A DNA stretch of 64,000 bases from Egbenema bharatensis. GTDB lineage: Bacteria > Cyanobacteriota > Cyanobacteriia > Elainellales > Elainellaceae. Shown piece by piece: positions 1 through 8,054 of the stretch (position 1 is the stretch's first letter; each line of letters begins with the position of its first letter). The notes under the pieces are model-generated. The model had not been told where the DNA came from and did no database searches. It saw nothing but the letters and a program-made list of their open reading frames with translations. The DNA lies in the NCBI RefSeq assembly GCF_048077055.1, contig NZ_CP182236.1, positions 6,820,001 through 6,884,000 on the forward strand. Direction: 5' to 3'. A program made the translations under genes and the position numbers.

Positions 1-335
1 ATCTCTATCGGCATGGCTGGAAAGTTTGGTACAACCCAGCCCAAAAAATTGATCATTTAATTCCCGCCTGGCGCATGGAGCGGAATTATTTGGTGCGCAT
101 TGCTCGAACCTATGGTCTGTGTACGTGCGAAATTCGGCTCATTCTAGCTCAACCCTGGCAAAGACCCTTTTTGCTGATCAAAAGCTTTTTGGGTAGTATT
201 CGCCGTTTGCTGGGGCACTTGATTCGCTATGGCGATCGAGTCTACAAAGAACTTGACCTGGCCTGTGAATTGGCTTTCTTTTGGGGTGGGGTGATGAGTC
301 CGTTCTACTATCTGAAGAAGCAGTTAATACGTTAG
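1..335 (+). CDS. Family 2 glycosyltransferase, C-terminal part (HpsE-like)
   Basis: Only the 3' end lies in the window; the frame is open from base 3 and runs off the left edge. About 110 residues are visible. They begin with a RxGWKVWYNP-type stretch and an IPAWRMERNYLVRI segment, followed by basic and hydrophobic helices ending in SPFYYLKK. This resembles the tail of family 2 glycosyltransferases of the hormogonium polysaccharide set (HpsE type), which build exopolysaccharide for gliding filaments. The ATG at 75 is an internal Met, not a start. The catalytic GT-A domain is outside the window, so the family call is by pattern recall and the HpsE assignment is tentative. Confidence 0.55.
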   Translation, partial: LYRHGWKVWYNPAQKIDHLIPAWRMERNYLVRIARTYGLCTCEIRLILAQPWQRPFLLIKSFLGSIRRLLGHLIRYGDRVYKELDLACELAFFWGGVMSPFYYLKKQLIR

Positions 336-383
336 TCAGCAAATCATGCTTTCAGGACAAGCAAATTTGGGGAGCAATGCAAG

Positions 384-410
384 AAAAAACCCCAGTCAAT
401 TACACTGGGG
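384..410 (-). terminator. Rho-independent terminator, minus strand
   Basis: A 7-bp stem (CCCCAGT at 390-396 with ACTGGGG at 404-410) is preceded on the plus strand by six A residues, so on the minus strand the hairpin is followed by a U run. It would stop leftward transcription, such as read-through from rarD. On the plus strand no U run follows. Confidence 0.6.
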
Positions 411-671
411 GTGATCTTATCTCTCAACTTTGGAAATCACTCAAATCTATCTGCTGTCCTACTTAGCTGACAATCCAATTGATTCATCCGATCGCATCAG
501 CATGGCTTGTTCCCACTGCATCGCCTATTGATTCTGCTTCATGAGGAGGTTATGTTCATCTGATTGTCGATCGCTTCATTCACCTCTAAAATCTAAGTCT
601 TGTTCAACAATCTAGTCGAGGTACATTCCTTCAGAAATCCTCTCTCATTCCGCTTTCAAATCCTGCTTGCA

Positions 672-767
672 TGATTTGGATAGCTTTGAAAGCTGAACGA
701 TTGCTTTCATGTTTTTAACCTGATTTGGATAGCTTTGAAAGCTGAACGATTGCTTTCATGTTTTTAA
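672..767 (+). repeat. Tandem duplication of a 47-bp unit
   Basis: Two identical 47-bp copies, starting TGATTTGGATAGC and ending GTTTTTAA, occur at 672-718 and 721-767, separated by CC. Each copy contains the small palindrome AGCTTTGAAAGCT. Function unknown. Confidence 0.85.
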
Positions 768-833
768 TTTATTGCATCCTCAGCCTCTCCTCATCCTACA
801 AACGGTTCACCCATCTGGGCGATTATAGATTTG

Positions 834-870
834 AGTTCTGGATTCTGGATTCTGGATTCTGGATTCTAGA
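834..870 (+). repeat. Heptameric STRR, GATTCTG units
   Basis: About four to five head-to-tail copies of a GATTCTG-like heptamer lie just downstream of the rarD stop codon. Heptameric short tandem repeats are a known feature of filamentous cyanobacterial genomes. Confidence 0.75.
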
Positions 871-899
871 TCTGGTAGCCCAGCCCAATATCCCTACAG

Positions 900-1814
900 T
901 TACTGAACCAACTGCGATCGATATTTCATCCAGGATGAGTAGGAATAGACTGCCAGCGCTGTCCAGATAAACCCAAAGGTAACGGCATGAATTTGCGTGA
1001 AGGGTTCATGATACAAAAATACACCCAACATTAACTGAAAACTAGGAGCAAGATACTGGAAAAATCCCAGGGTTGAGAGCGGTAAACGCTTGGCAGCATT
1101 GTTAAACCACAGCAGGGGAAAGGAGGTCATGATCCCTGCGCCAATGAACAGGAGCGTAATCCATCCATCTGCCACCAAATGTCCTTCCCCGGTACTTGCC
1201 CAATAGCCCACCAGGATCAGCGCGATCGGCGTGACGGATAATGTTTCTACTGCCAGCCCAACCATTGGTGCAACCGCAGTCGTTTTTCGCAACAGCCCAT
1301 ACACAGCAAAAGTAAACGCCAGCCCCAGGGCAATCCAGGGCACCTGTCCGAAATACCAGATGAAATTAGCCACTCCCAGCACGGCCAGAGCAACGGCGAT
1401 CGTTTGCCCTCGGTTGAGTCGCTCCTTGAGAAACAGAAAACCAAGCAGGACGTTCACCAAGGGATTAATGAAATAGCCCAAACTGGTTTCCACGACGCGA
1501 TCGGTATTCACGCCATAAATGTATAGCCCCCAATTCAGCGACAGCAATACCGCAGTGGTAAACAAAACTCCAAGATGACGAGGAGTACGCAAGATCTGCT
1601 GAAGTTCGGCACCCCGTCGCTGAAACAGCAACAGTCCACTCAGGAACACCATTGACCAAAGGATGCGATGGGTGAGCACTTCCACGGCGGGAACTTGACC
1701 AAACAATTTCCAGTAGATGGGCAAAAATCCCCACGCACCGTACGCTAAAAGTGCATACAGCACACCGATCGAACGATTGGATGCAGGGTGGGTAGAATCT
1801 GAATTACAACTCAA
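900..1814 (-). CDS. rarD: RarD family EamA/DMT transporter
   Basis: The 304-residue membrane protein has about ten hydrophobic helices in the two EamA repeats of the drug/metabolite transporter superfamily. The start matches RarD closely: GVLYALLAYGAWGFLPIYWK, then a THRILWS segment, a NWGLYIYGVNTDRVVETSLGYFINPLVNVLLG stretch and a C-terminal PLSTLGFFQYLAPSFQLMLGVFLYHEPF. RarD was first linked to chloramphenicol sensitivity; its natural substrate is not settled. Length is normal for the family. It is transcribed leftward alone. A small hairpin (GGTGAGG...CCTCACC at about 1830-1848) lies in its leader. The lowest-coordinate end abuts the heptamer repeat. Confidence 0.92.
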   Translation of the reverse strand: MSCNSDSTHPASNRSIGVLYALLAYGAWGFLPIYWKLFGQVPAVEVLTHRILWSMVFLSGLLLFQRRGAELQQILRTPRHLGVLFTTAVLLSLNWGLYIYGVNTDRVVETSLGYFINPLVNVLLGFLFLKERLNRGQTIAVALAVLGVANFIWYFGQVPWIALGLAFTFAVYGLLRKTTAVAPMVGLAVETLSVTPIALILVGYWASTGEGHLVADGWITLLFIGAGIMTSFPLLWFNNAAKRLPLSTLGFFQYLAPSFQLMLGVFLYHEPFTQIHAVTFGFIWTALAVYSYSSWMKYRSQLVQ

Positions 1815-2032
1815 GGAACTATTTTGGGGGTGAGGTATGCCCTCACCATTTTATCGGGACTGTTTACATCAGGGGACGATTGATGTGAAGGGCGATCGAG
1901 ATTGATCCAGGGAATGCGATTGATGCTGAGTCTAAAATTTATGTGATGGAATCTGCTAAACTAATTTCAGTCTGTTTGCACCAGGGATTTGGATTAATGA
2001 AATCTCTGGGCAGTTAGATTAATAACCTGTTC

Positions 2033-2105
<73 letters not shown>

Positions 2106-2120
2106 ACGACCGAAACCATC

Positions 2121-2169
2121 TTCAAAACGACGTAAAGCTCACACCATCAGAGCTTTACGTCGTTTTGAA
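2121..2169 (+). terminator. 20-bp perfect hairpin between tRNA and integrase
   Basis: Arms 2121-2140 and 2150-2169 are exact inverted repeats (TTCAAAACGACGTAAAGCTC and its complement) around a 9-base loop. The right arm ends CGTTTTGAA, so it could terminate tRNA transcription. The lack of a clear U run after the stem also leaves an insulator or recombination role open. Confidence 0.55.
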
Positions 2170-2232
2170 TTCCTGGAGGTTTTTAGTTCTGATGTATTTT
2201 TTTTGAGAAGTTTGGAGTAATTTAGACAAACA

Positions 2233-2253
2233 ATTGGGGTAAGGATTGGGGTA
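2233..2253 (+). promoter_or_regulatory. Arm-type repeats, left end (2 copies)
   Basis: ATTGGGGTA occurs at 2233 and again at 2245, a 12-bp period. The same motif occurs three times with the same 12-bp period and orientation near the right end (33077-33110). Repeats inside both ends of an integrating element are what arm-type sites of tyrosine integrases look like. The integrase next door has an N-terminal extension fit for arm binding. Confidence 0.55.
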
Positions 2254-2304
2254 GACAAGCGATCCCAGTAGGATATGTCATAGAACAAAGCTACTAGAGT
2301 TTCC

Positions 2305-3474
2305 ATGCATTCTAGATCTAGACAACGCAAAAAATCTAAGGCAGGTTCGATACAAGTTAAGGTCAGCAATAATCGGCTTCAACTTGTATTTTCATTCGGC
2401 GGCAAGCGTCATTACCTCAGTCTGGGAGTGGCAGATACTCCCTTCAATCGCAAGCAAGCTCAAGATAGGGCTTTTGAAATTCAGAAAGATATTGAGTATG
2501 GTCAATTCGATCCTGGCAACTTGGAAAAGTACAAAATTGGATCGAGCCTAATAACGGATGAGCCCGTTACCTCAATTGCTTCAATCCCTACCGTTTTAAC
2601 TATTTGGAAGGGGTATTTTGAGAGCAAACGTCGCCAGTTGAAACCGAAGACGGTAGAAAAGTATGAAAACTTTACACGGCTATTTTCTAAATTAGGAGAA
2701 ATTCCGATTGAAGATGCCATGCAAGTTAAGGCAAGTCTTGAAGAAATTACGACTGTTGATCGAGTAAGAGACGCCCTAACCTATCTCAATGCAGCTACCC
2801 AATGGGCTTGTAAACGTAAAATTATTACTTCAACTCCCTATGTTGGTATGGCTGGTGAAATGCCAAAACCTCGTTACATCACTGATCCTCAGCCAAACGC
2901 CTTTAGCCAAGAGGAAATGGAAAAAGTTCTTGAGGCATTTCGTAGTGATCAGCGATCGGGCATGAATTATCAACATTATGCACCATTTGTCGAATTTCTG
3001 TTTCGGGTCGGTTGTAGACCCAGTGAAGCGATTGGTTTAAGTTGGGGTAATATTTCAACCGACTGCGGAACAATTCATTTCACAGGGTCACTGGTACAAG
3101 TAGGCAATCAGAGGGTTCGCAGTGAAGGTAGCAAAAATAACAGGACGCGATTGATTTCTGCCAGTCATGCCACTCAAGTGCTTTTGTTCAAAATTAGACC
3201 GAAGAAACCTGCAGCAGATCTCCTTGTGTTTCCGTCCATCAATGGGGATTCGATCAATTACCGAAACTTTCGCCGCAGAGCTTGGATCTCTATCGTCGAT
3301 CCTATTAAGCCTAATACGACTCCTTACTCTTGTAGAGATACATTCATCACTTTGCAGCTGTTGAAAGGAGTTCCGACTGGAGTGATTGCTCAGTGGTGTG
3401 ATACCAGTGTGGCAATGATCGAGCACCATTATCTGGATAAACTCAAAATTGCTCAATTGAGACCTGTGGATTAG
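2305..3474 (+). CDS. Tyrosine site-specific integrase
   Basis: The 389-residue integrase presumably catalyses integration and excision of the island at tRNA-Val. Residues 1-75 form a basic arm-binding-like region (GSIQVKVSNNRLQLVFSFGGKRHYLSLG). Residues 95-190 are a SAM-like core-binding domain (WKGYFESKRRQLKPKTVEKYENF), and 200-389 are the catalytic domain. Visible catalytic residues are R238 in GCRPSEAIGLSW, probably K277, R344 in YSCRDTF and Y376 in IEHHYLDKL. The box II position usually occupied by His appears to be Tyr341, a tolerated variation. It lies 200 bp inside attL, reading into the island. The ATG at 2305 is taken as start; no strong Shine-Dalgarno is seen. Confidence 0.9.
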   Translation: MHSRSRQRKKSKAGSIQVKVSNNRLQLVFSFGGKRHYLSLGVADTPFNRKQAQDRAFEIQKDIEYGQFDPGNLEKYKIGSSLITDEPVTSIASIPTVLTIWKGYFESKRRQLKPKTVEKYENFTRLFSKLGEIPIEDAMQVKASLEEITTVDRVRDALTYLNAATQWACKRKIITSTPYVGMAGEMPKPRYITDPQPNAFSQEEMEKVLEAFRSDQRSGMNYQHYAPFVEFLFRVGCRPSEAIGLSWGNISTDCGTIHFTGSLVQVGNQRVRSEGSKNNRTRLISASHATQVLLFKIRPKKPAADLLVFPSINGDSINYRNFRRRAWISIVDPIKPNTTPYSCRDTFITLQLLKGVPTGVIAQWCDTSVAMIEHHYLDKLKIAQLRPVD

Positions 3475-3976
3475 TAAGGGAAGGAGAATAAAGGAAAAGT
3501 TGGTCAAATTTTTCCCTATTTCAACTCCTTACAACATCTGATCGCAGTACTAATCCTTGGTTGTTTCTCTTGCGTTTTATCTTATTGCACATTTTGTAAA
3601 CTAATCCTTGTCCGTTTTCTCTTTTTTGCTATTCTTTCTTCCCATATCTTCATTATTCAAATCAGAAAGGCGTTAAGAAAAATTGCTGCTGCGTTAACTT
3701 GTTGTTAGGCAGGAAAAATAATTCATTAGTTCAACCTTTGATAAAACAACCCAAAAAGACGGAAAAACCCTTAAATATACCCAAAAAGAACCAAGCAATA
3801 AAATGTTTTGCTAATAAGAAATTGCAAATTTGTGCAGCTGTCATCCAATTAACAATTGCACAAATTTGTTCTATCATTTATGAAGATCTGAAGCTGATTC
3901 TATCGCCAAAAACAACTTTTGCTCGATCGCTCTAACATCACAATCATCTTCGTTTGAGTCAAGAAGTTCAACAACA
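3475..3976. other. Intergenic region with a 12-bp inverted repeat
   Basis: This stretch is AT-rich. A frame at 3699-3935 (78 codons, Lys-rich, TTG start) has no recognisable features and is not called. The notable structure is a perfect inverted repeat, CAAATTTGTGCA at 3825-3836 and TGCACAAATTTG at 3857-3868, about 110 bp upstream of the serine recombinase. It is a candidate operator. Confidence 0.5.
3825..3868. promoter_or_regulatory. Candidate operator palindrome upstream of serine recombinase
   Basis: Two 12-bp exact inverted arms are separated by 20 bp. Half-site spacing of about three helical turns (32 bp from start to start) would suit a dimeric or tetrameric regulator. The protein that binds it is unknown. 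Confidence 0.4.
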
Positions 3977-5536
3977 ATGCTAAAAGCAGGCAAAATCGTT
4001 GCTTATGGACGTGTGTCCAGTTATGAGCAGGCAGAAAATCAATACGCAGCACAACAACAAATCGATCGACTAAAGCTAGAAAATGTTGATCAACTATTCT
4101 TTGATATTGAATCAGGGAACAGCAAAACCAGACTCCATTTCAACCGAATGATGGAACTGATTCATCAAGGTGAAATTAGTGCAGTGATTGCAACTCGGTG
4201 GGATCGCTTAACCCGAAACCAAGAAATTTATTTGCAACTGAAGCAGATTCTGCAAGATTCAGGTGTACGCCTACGGCTTCTTGATCAAGGCGAAGTTGAT
4301 CTCAGCACTGCATCCGGTGAACTAAGTGCAGATATGCAGGCTATTTTTGCTGTTCATGAAAGACGGATGCTACGTGAACGCATCCTGAAAGGGCATGCTT
4401 ACCGACGAAAGCGACAAGTTGCTTGGACACGTGCCCCTTGGGGATATGTCATTCGAGACGATCGGTATTGGCTTGATACTTCTCCCATCATTTGTTTATT
4501 GCAAAACCGCCCAGCAGACTATCTGACTCTGCATGATGAATCAGATACTTCTCCGCTGCTGTCCGGTATCAGTCGCTCTGATATTGCCCGTGAAGCCATT
4601 CTCTTATTACGCGAGTTGCAACGGCCCCGGCAAGTTCTAAGACACCTGTATTCCAAGTATGGTGTGGAACGAAAAGCCTTTGTAGATGTTCAGGAAGAAA
4701 AGAAATGCACTGTAGCCGAAGAGGAAAATCGTCAAAAACGGCGTAAACGCACCAATTTAGTACTTTCAAACGAATTACTATTTTGGAGCTCGGGACATAG
4801 CTTTGTGGAATGGGTACAAAATCCTGTCTTGCGCGGTCATACTGCTTATTGCAAATATCACAAGCAGGGAGGACAAAAACCGTCCCATGAGTGGGAAATA
4901 CACTATGATACCCATCCCGATCAGGGTCTGCTCACTGATGATGTGTTTGTTGAGATTCAGCTTCTCTTAAAAAATAATGAGCGGAAAGTTGGTACTCCAG
5001 GGTCAAAATTTCACCTCACAGGATTAGTGTTCTGTGATCGGTGTGGGCACAAAATGGTGCTAAAGCGCAGTGCAGAATACAGATACTACGGTTGCCGCAA
5101 CTCTTCAATAGGGTGTGCAGAACGTAAGTGCATTCGAGTGGAAAAAATTGATGAAGCAGTTGTACAGTGCTTCTTCCAATATGCGAAACAATTGGCTCAA
5201 GAATCAAAGGCCACCTCTCCCCAAGAATCTGCTGAATTGGTGAACTTGCGCCAGCAGCTTCAGGTGCTTGACCAAGCGCTGACTCAAGGAATGGGAGATG
5301 CGCTGAAACGTGCTCGGTATGAGCTAGTCCAGGAAATCGAACGCTTGGAGGTACAGAGCGAGTTGTTCCTCCTGGAATCTGCGACAGCCCACGAGATCAT
5401 GAACCATCCTCAAGCGCGTGATCTGAGCTTCTGGCATACCCGCACCTACCAAGAGCGAGAATTGCTGTACGAAAAACTTCTTAACAGGATTCTGGTTCGA
5501 GACGGTAAGGTTGTAGCAATTGAACACAAACTTTAA
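3977..5536 (+). CDS. xisF: Large serine recombinase, XisF-like
   Basis: The 519-residue large serine recombinase starts with a resolvase catalytic domain (residues 5-150). The motif YGRVSS at 10-15 gives the nucleophile S14. AVIATRWDRLTRN and the SADMQAIFAVHERRMLRERI linker helix follow. Next come a recombinase domain (about 150-340), a zinc ribbon (FCDRCGHKMVLKR...YYGCRNSSIGCAERKCIRV, about 350-390) and a coiled-coil/C-terminal region. Length and start resemble XisF, the recombinase that excises the fdxN element in heterocystous cyanobacteria; that role needs XisH and XisI, which are not in this window. As the island already has a tyrosine integrase, this protein may act on a nested element or be a relic of another integration event. 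ATG at 3977. The four-HTH protein follows 36 bp later. Confidence 0.82.
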   Translation: MLKAGKIVAYGRVSSYEQAENQYAAQQQIDRLKLENVDQLFFDIESGNSKTRLHFNRMMELIHQGEISAVIATRWDRLTRNQEIYLQLKQILQDSGVRLRLLDQGEVDLSTASGELSADMQAIFAVHERRMLRERILKGHAYRRKRQVAWTRAPWGYVIRDDRYWLDTSPIICLLQNRPADYLTLHDESDTSPLLSGISRSDIAREAILLLRELQRPRQVLRHLYSKYGVERKAFVDVQEEKKCTVAEEENRQKRRKRTNLVLSNELLFWSSGHSFVEWVQNPVLRGHTAYCKYHKQGGQKPSHEWEIHYDTHPDQGLLTDDVFVEIQLLLKNNERKVGTPGSKFHLTGLVFCDRCGHKMVLKRSAEYRYYGCRNSSIGCAERKCIRVEKIDEAVVQCFFQYAKQLAQESKATSPQESAELVNLRQQLQVLDQALTQGMGDALKRARYELVQEIERLEVQSELFLLESATAHEIMNHPQARDLSFWHTRTYQERELLYEKLLNRILVRDGKVVAIEHKL

Positions 5537-5572
5537 CGTTTTGCAAGTTGATGATTCAGAGAGGTCAAGGTC

Positions 5573-6400
5573 ATGACGGGTCAGCTTATCTACCAAATGC
5601 AACAGGCTGCTGATGCGTTTCTTCGAGTGAAGGCAGAAGCTCTAAAAACCTGGCAGTCGCCTTGCCAGTGTTCAGCTCCAGGAACACACGATCGCTGTCT
5701 GAGATGCCCTGCTTTCAGAGCCTTGGTACAAAAGATGCAGACAATGTTAGCTCCAGACCCTGAAACGGTTATGCCAAGTCTGCTGCCACCTGACCAACCT
5801 CCAGCTGATTCAAATGCGGTAAGACAGCAATGTTGCGAACTGTACGCTTGTGGCTATACGTTACACCAGATTCAATGGATGACAGGTGCAACTAATCTCA
5901 GGGAAATGCGAACTTGGCTCCGAGAAGCAGGTTTAATGAGTGGAGCCAGAGCACATTCCTCTGAAACGAAAGCTCAATGTTTGCAGTTTTATCAGAGCGG
6001 TTTGGAGCTTTACCAAATTGAAGAACAGACAGGCGTTTCGGCAGAAGTTCTTTCGTTCTGGGTCAGGCAAGCAGGAATGGGGCGATCGAGTAGATTACAG
6101 CAACCCTACTCAGATGCAGAAAAACAGCAATGTTGCGAATTGTACTTGCAAGGCAAGTCTTATAAGGCGATTGCATCCATCACAGCAATATCGGTGTTCT
6201 TAATTCAAAAGTGGGTGAAAGAAACGGGTGTCCAGCGAGAACGAATTTTTGGAGGTGGTCGTCCAAAAGTGTATTCTCCTGAGTTTCGTCAACAATGCTT
6301 AAAGTTACTCGAGCAGGGCAACACTCCTCCGCAGATTGAGATGATGCTGGGAGTTTCGGCTGATACAGTGCGAAGGTGGAAAAAAGAAGCTTCTCGGTGA
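5573..6400 (+). CDS. Protein with four tandem helix-turn-helix repeats
   Basis: This 275-residue protein is unfamiliar as a whole. After an N-terminal region with four Cys (CQCSAPGTHDRCLRC at about 33-47, a possible metal knuckle) come four repeats of about 45 residues. Each has the pattern QCxxLYxxGxxxxxIxxxTGxxxxxxxxWxxxxG (starting near 85, 130, 180 and 235), a homeodomain-like HTH as in transposase and resolvase DNA-binding ends. The last ends SADTVRRWKKEASR. Position just after the serine recombinase suggests a recombination accessory or directionality protein, or a regulator, but this is inference. Confidence 0.6.
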   Translation: MTGQLIYQMQQAADAFLRVKAEALKTWQSPCQCSAPGTHDRCLRCPAFRALVQKMQTMLAPDPETVMPSLLPPDQPPADSNAVRQQCCELYACGYTLHQIQWMTGATNLREMRTWLREAGLMSGARAHSSETKAQCLQFYQSGLELYQIEEQTGVSAEVLSFWVRQAGMGRSSRLQQPYSDAEKQQCCELYLQGKSYKAIASITAISVFLIQKWVKETGVQRERIFGGGRPKVYSPEFRQQCLKLLEQGNTPPQIEMMLGVSADTVRRWKKEASR

Positions 6401-6521
6401 ATCTTCCTAAACAATACGATGAGTACTCATAAAATATTTCAAAGTATTCAAATTTCTCTCTAACTTGTTGCCCCAATGCCATTATTAGTTTTGCTGCTAA
6501 AATCCAAATCCGTATATCTTA

Positions 6522-7295
6522 ATGAAGCACACAATTGCCCAACCCAAAACTACGCAAAAAACTCTTGATGCCTTACGGTATTTGCGCTTTTTACCGGAAA
6601 TCGTTATTCGAAACAGGTATCTAAACCTCAAAGACTTTGAACATGGTAATGCCAAGATTGTGCTTGATGCCTTCTTCCAGCATAGTTGTTCAACCAACGA
6701 TTGGCAGAAAGCATTCTTGATGGATTTAGAAGCATTGCAAAATATGTACGCCAATACAAAAGCCAACCTTTATAAACCATGCGCTGACGCTTCTCTTGCG
6801 CGTCGGGCAATGGCGGCGATTCTTTATCAAGATTTTTTTATTTCCCTTCAGGACTCGAAACTAAATTTGAATCCCTTTCAAGAGGAATTTAATTCCTTTG
6901 AAGAGTTTTGGTGTGCTGTTGAGTGGGATTTGATGTACAGATCGATGCAATCTGTTGGACTGATTAACGTCACTGGCGAGATCATTTTTCAAGGAAAGCG
7001 CAAGGTAATGGCACAAGCGAGCCAATTCTTTACATATCTGGAAAATCCCTCCAAAGTGCAATTCAATAACAGCCTAGTATCTTCTACTGTCTCAGAAGCT
7101 CTATTCTTTTGTGCCATTTATCACGCTCAAAACAACGAGCAATTCCGGCATCGGGAATTTGCAGGATTCACAGCGACTCTCAAACGATGCCATCGGGAAA
7201 TTCGAAACAATAAACTTCAGGTAGGCTATCTGCTGGAAGACAAGAGTTTAGTTCTTTTTAATAAGAGCAAGACAGTTCTGAAGCCAAATAGCTAG
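6522..7295 (+). CDS. Hypothetical protein, 257 aa
   Basis: Not recognised. It is a soluble, mostly helical protein rich in Phe and aromatic residues (FEEFWCAVEWDLMYRSMQSVG) with a basic C-terminal tail. No catalytic motif, signal peptide or membrane segment is visible. It starts at ATG 6522 and lies on the same strand as the recombinase genes and the excisionase-like gene. The region is more AT-rich than the core flanks, consistent with acquired DNA. Confidence 0.55.
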   Translation: MKHTIAQPKTTQKTLDALRYLRFLPEIVIRNRYLNLKDFEHGNAKIVLDAFFQHSCSTNDWQKAFLMDLEALQNMYANTKANLYKPCADASLARRAMAAILYQDFFISLQDSKLNLNPFQEEFNSFEEFWCAVEWDLMYRSMQSVGLINVTGEIIFQGKRKVMAQASQFFTYLENPSKVQFNNSLVSSTVSEALFFCAIYHAQNNEQFRHREFAGFTATLKRCHREIRNNKLQVGYLLEDKSLVLFNKSKTVLKPNS

Positions 7296-7688
7296 AGTTT
7301 CGAGCAAACTTTTGTTTTTATCTGCTCTTTCCAGATATCTAGACGCACTAGAACCTGGAGATATTTTTATGAAGATCAGTGCTTAACCTATCTTCATAAA
7401 GCAAGATTTTTGGATATTTAATACGGAAATAGTTGAAAGCTTTGCGGTTTAAGGCTTTCAGGGATTTATTAGTAGAAAATTTGTTTACTGCAAAATCCGT
7501 ACTTGAGAAAAAGGTTGCACAAAACGCGACTTCAAAAAGTCTTATCTCTACGATAAAGTCCAACACACCTGAAAAATATTGAACCTTACTGCTAGAAGTG
7601 GGTTGAAGGTGTCGAATCGTTGGAAGGTTATCACTAACTTTTCAACCGCTGAGAGAAGTTGCAAACCTCCAGGAACCAAGGAATTAAA
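7296..7688. other. Intergenic region, no gene seen
   Basis: About 390 AT-rich bases. Frames on the minus strand (7348-7566, 7548-7883) look like shadows and carry no recognisable motif. It probably carries the promoter of the excisionase-like gene. Confidence 0.45.
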
Positions 7689-7949
7689 ATGCACTTTACT
7701 TTTTGTACCAAACAAGTTTTGGCAAAACATATAGGGTACAGTCCGCACACAATAAAAGCTATTCGGCAGCGAGGCGATTGGCAAGAGGGGGTTCATTACG
7801 TAAAGCAGAACTCCAGAAGTATCCGCTACAATTTGGAACTTTGCTTGAATTGGCTGGCAACGCGCCATAATCCCGCAGCACACGAGAAAGAAATCTTGCG
7901 CTACTTGGCGAGTCTAGAAGGAGAAAAGGCTCGCAAAAGCACAAGGTGA
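7689..7949 (+). CDS. Excisionase-like small HTH protein
   Basis: The 86-residue protein begins MHFTFCTKQVLAKHIGYSPHTIKAIRQRGDWQEGVHYVK, then SIRYNLELCLNWLATR. This is the winged-helix layout of excisionase/MerR-type proteins, where a short HTH chooses a site and a hairpin carries GxxY and R residues. Such proteins set directionality of tyrosine integrases. The ATG at 7689 is preferred because AAGGA sits seven bases upstream; a TTG at 7659 is also in frame but lacks a site. It is the best candidate partner for the integrase at 2305. Confidence 0.6.
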   Translation: MHFTFCTKQVLAKHIGYSPHTIKAIRQRGDWQEGVHYVKQNSRSIRYNLELCLNWLATRHNPAAHEKEILRYLASLEGEKARKSTR

Positions 7950-8054
7950 GTTTTATCAGCAACACTAACTCTACTATCTGAACTTCGATACAGATATAAC
8001 GCGATTTGACGACTGTCTTCGTCCATTTTCTAATAAAAAAAGGAGGGCTTAACC

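Larger units (their letters stand above)
411..899. other. Intergenic region with a 47-bp tandem repeat and a heptamer repeat
   Basis: No gene is convincing here. It contains a 47-bp exact tandem repeat (672-718 and 721-767, two bases apart) and a degenerate GATTCTG heptamer array at about 834-870, typical of the STRR repeats of filamentous cyanobacteria. A frame at 758-970 is mostly this repeat read as protein and is not believed. Confidence 0.6.

Noticed and set aside
3699..3935. 78-codon Lys-rich frame as a gene
   Set aside because: TTG start, no ribosome binding site, low-complexity composition, and overlap with the inverted repeat.
7659..7688. Longer N-terminus for the excisionase-like protein
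   Set aside because: It would start at TTG without a ribosome binding site. The ATG at 7689 has AAGGA at a good distance.
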